Origin: Ectobius pallidus
Taxonomy: Eukaryota; Arthropoda; Insecta; Blattodea; Ectobiidae
DNA length: 64,000 nt
Direction: 5' to 3'
NCBI GenBank assembly: GCA_964059195.1
Contig: CAXKWD010000009.1
Location: forward strand, 47,959,160 to 48,023,159
Part shown: positions 64,000 through 64,000 of the stretch, one piece after another
How the letters are laid out: every line of letters begins with the position of its first letter
How positions within the stretch are numbered: position 1 is the first letter of the stretch
Program-made: the position numbers and the translations under genes
The notes under the pieces: model-generated
The model's database searches: none
What the model saw: the letters and a program-made list of their open reading frames with translations, nothing else
Told to the model about the DNA's origin: nothing

Positions 64000-64000
64000 C
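63859..64000 (-). CDS. RIC1: RIC1 exon (first in window, partial)
   Basis: Encodes [17 protein letters not shown] and continues through a leucine-rich block with [10 protein letters not shown] to NDTNM, ending on a complete codon. The donor on the minus strand is GTACGT at 63858-63853. The frame begins at 63999 and the exon continues past the window edge, so its acceptor is not visible. The sequence matches the region of RIC1 between the propeller and the RIC1 domain. Confidence 0.93.

Overview
The window is eukaryotic and almost certainly from an insect with a large, transposon-rich genome. A polyneopteran such as a cockroach or termite would fit, but the species is inferred, not shown. The only host protein gene recognised is the C-terminal part (about 871 residues) of RIC1, the Rab6 guanine-exchange-factor subunit (Drosophila Rich). 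It runs on the minus strand as 13 exons from 64000 (partial) to the stop codon at 2309. All exon junctions have GT/AG sites and their phases agree. Introns range from 89 bp to 16 kb, and nearly everything else lies inside them.

Layout on the plus strand. 1-2308 holds a decayed hAT fragment, then the gene's 3' flank and 3' UTR. 2309-2756 is the last exon. 2965-5260 is a full-length DUF4817-type Tc1/mariner-superfamily element with perfect TIRs. 5800-6079 is a tRNA-derived SINE. 7131-10000 and 17516-18850 are the gag-protease and RT-RNase H parts of a dead Ty3/gypsy-like element, separated by a nest of other elements. The nest contains a Tigger-like tail, a THAP fragment, a hAT remnant, and non-LTR element A with element B and a SINE nested in it. 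18889-19077 is a RIC1 exon. 19681-21309 is a TIR element holding a SINE and a hairpin. 21770-23207 is a Penelope-like (PLE) remnant split by a palindromic mariner. Further exons lie at 23354, 27325, 30354, 33770 and 34844, with non-LTR fragments, a tRNA-like gene and pogo and mariner palindromes between them. 37571-42545 is a PLE with inverted termini into which a second, nearly full-length PLE (38943-42250) inserted. Both carry hammerhead-ribozyme-like terminal repeats. Then come the exon at 42996, several more non-LTR, hAT and mariner copies, the exons at 50933, 51652 and 51873, a 4.4-kb long-TIR element (52124-56513) with two nested elements, a hAT MITE, the exon at 58548, three more Tc1/mariner-class elements, and the first visible exon at 63859.

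The most unusual pattern is that at least five unrelated Tc1/mariner-class insertions of about 700 bp are palindromes. Each carries the same end of the parent transposon twice, head to head, yet each sits between TA dinucleotides like an ordinary insertion. A pogo/Tigger copy has a similar inverted layout. None of the transposable elements has an intact set of genes. The PLE at 38943-42250 is closest, with a few point lesions.
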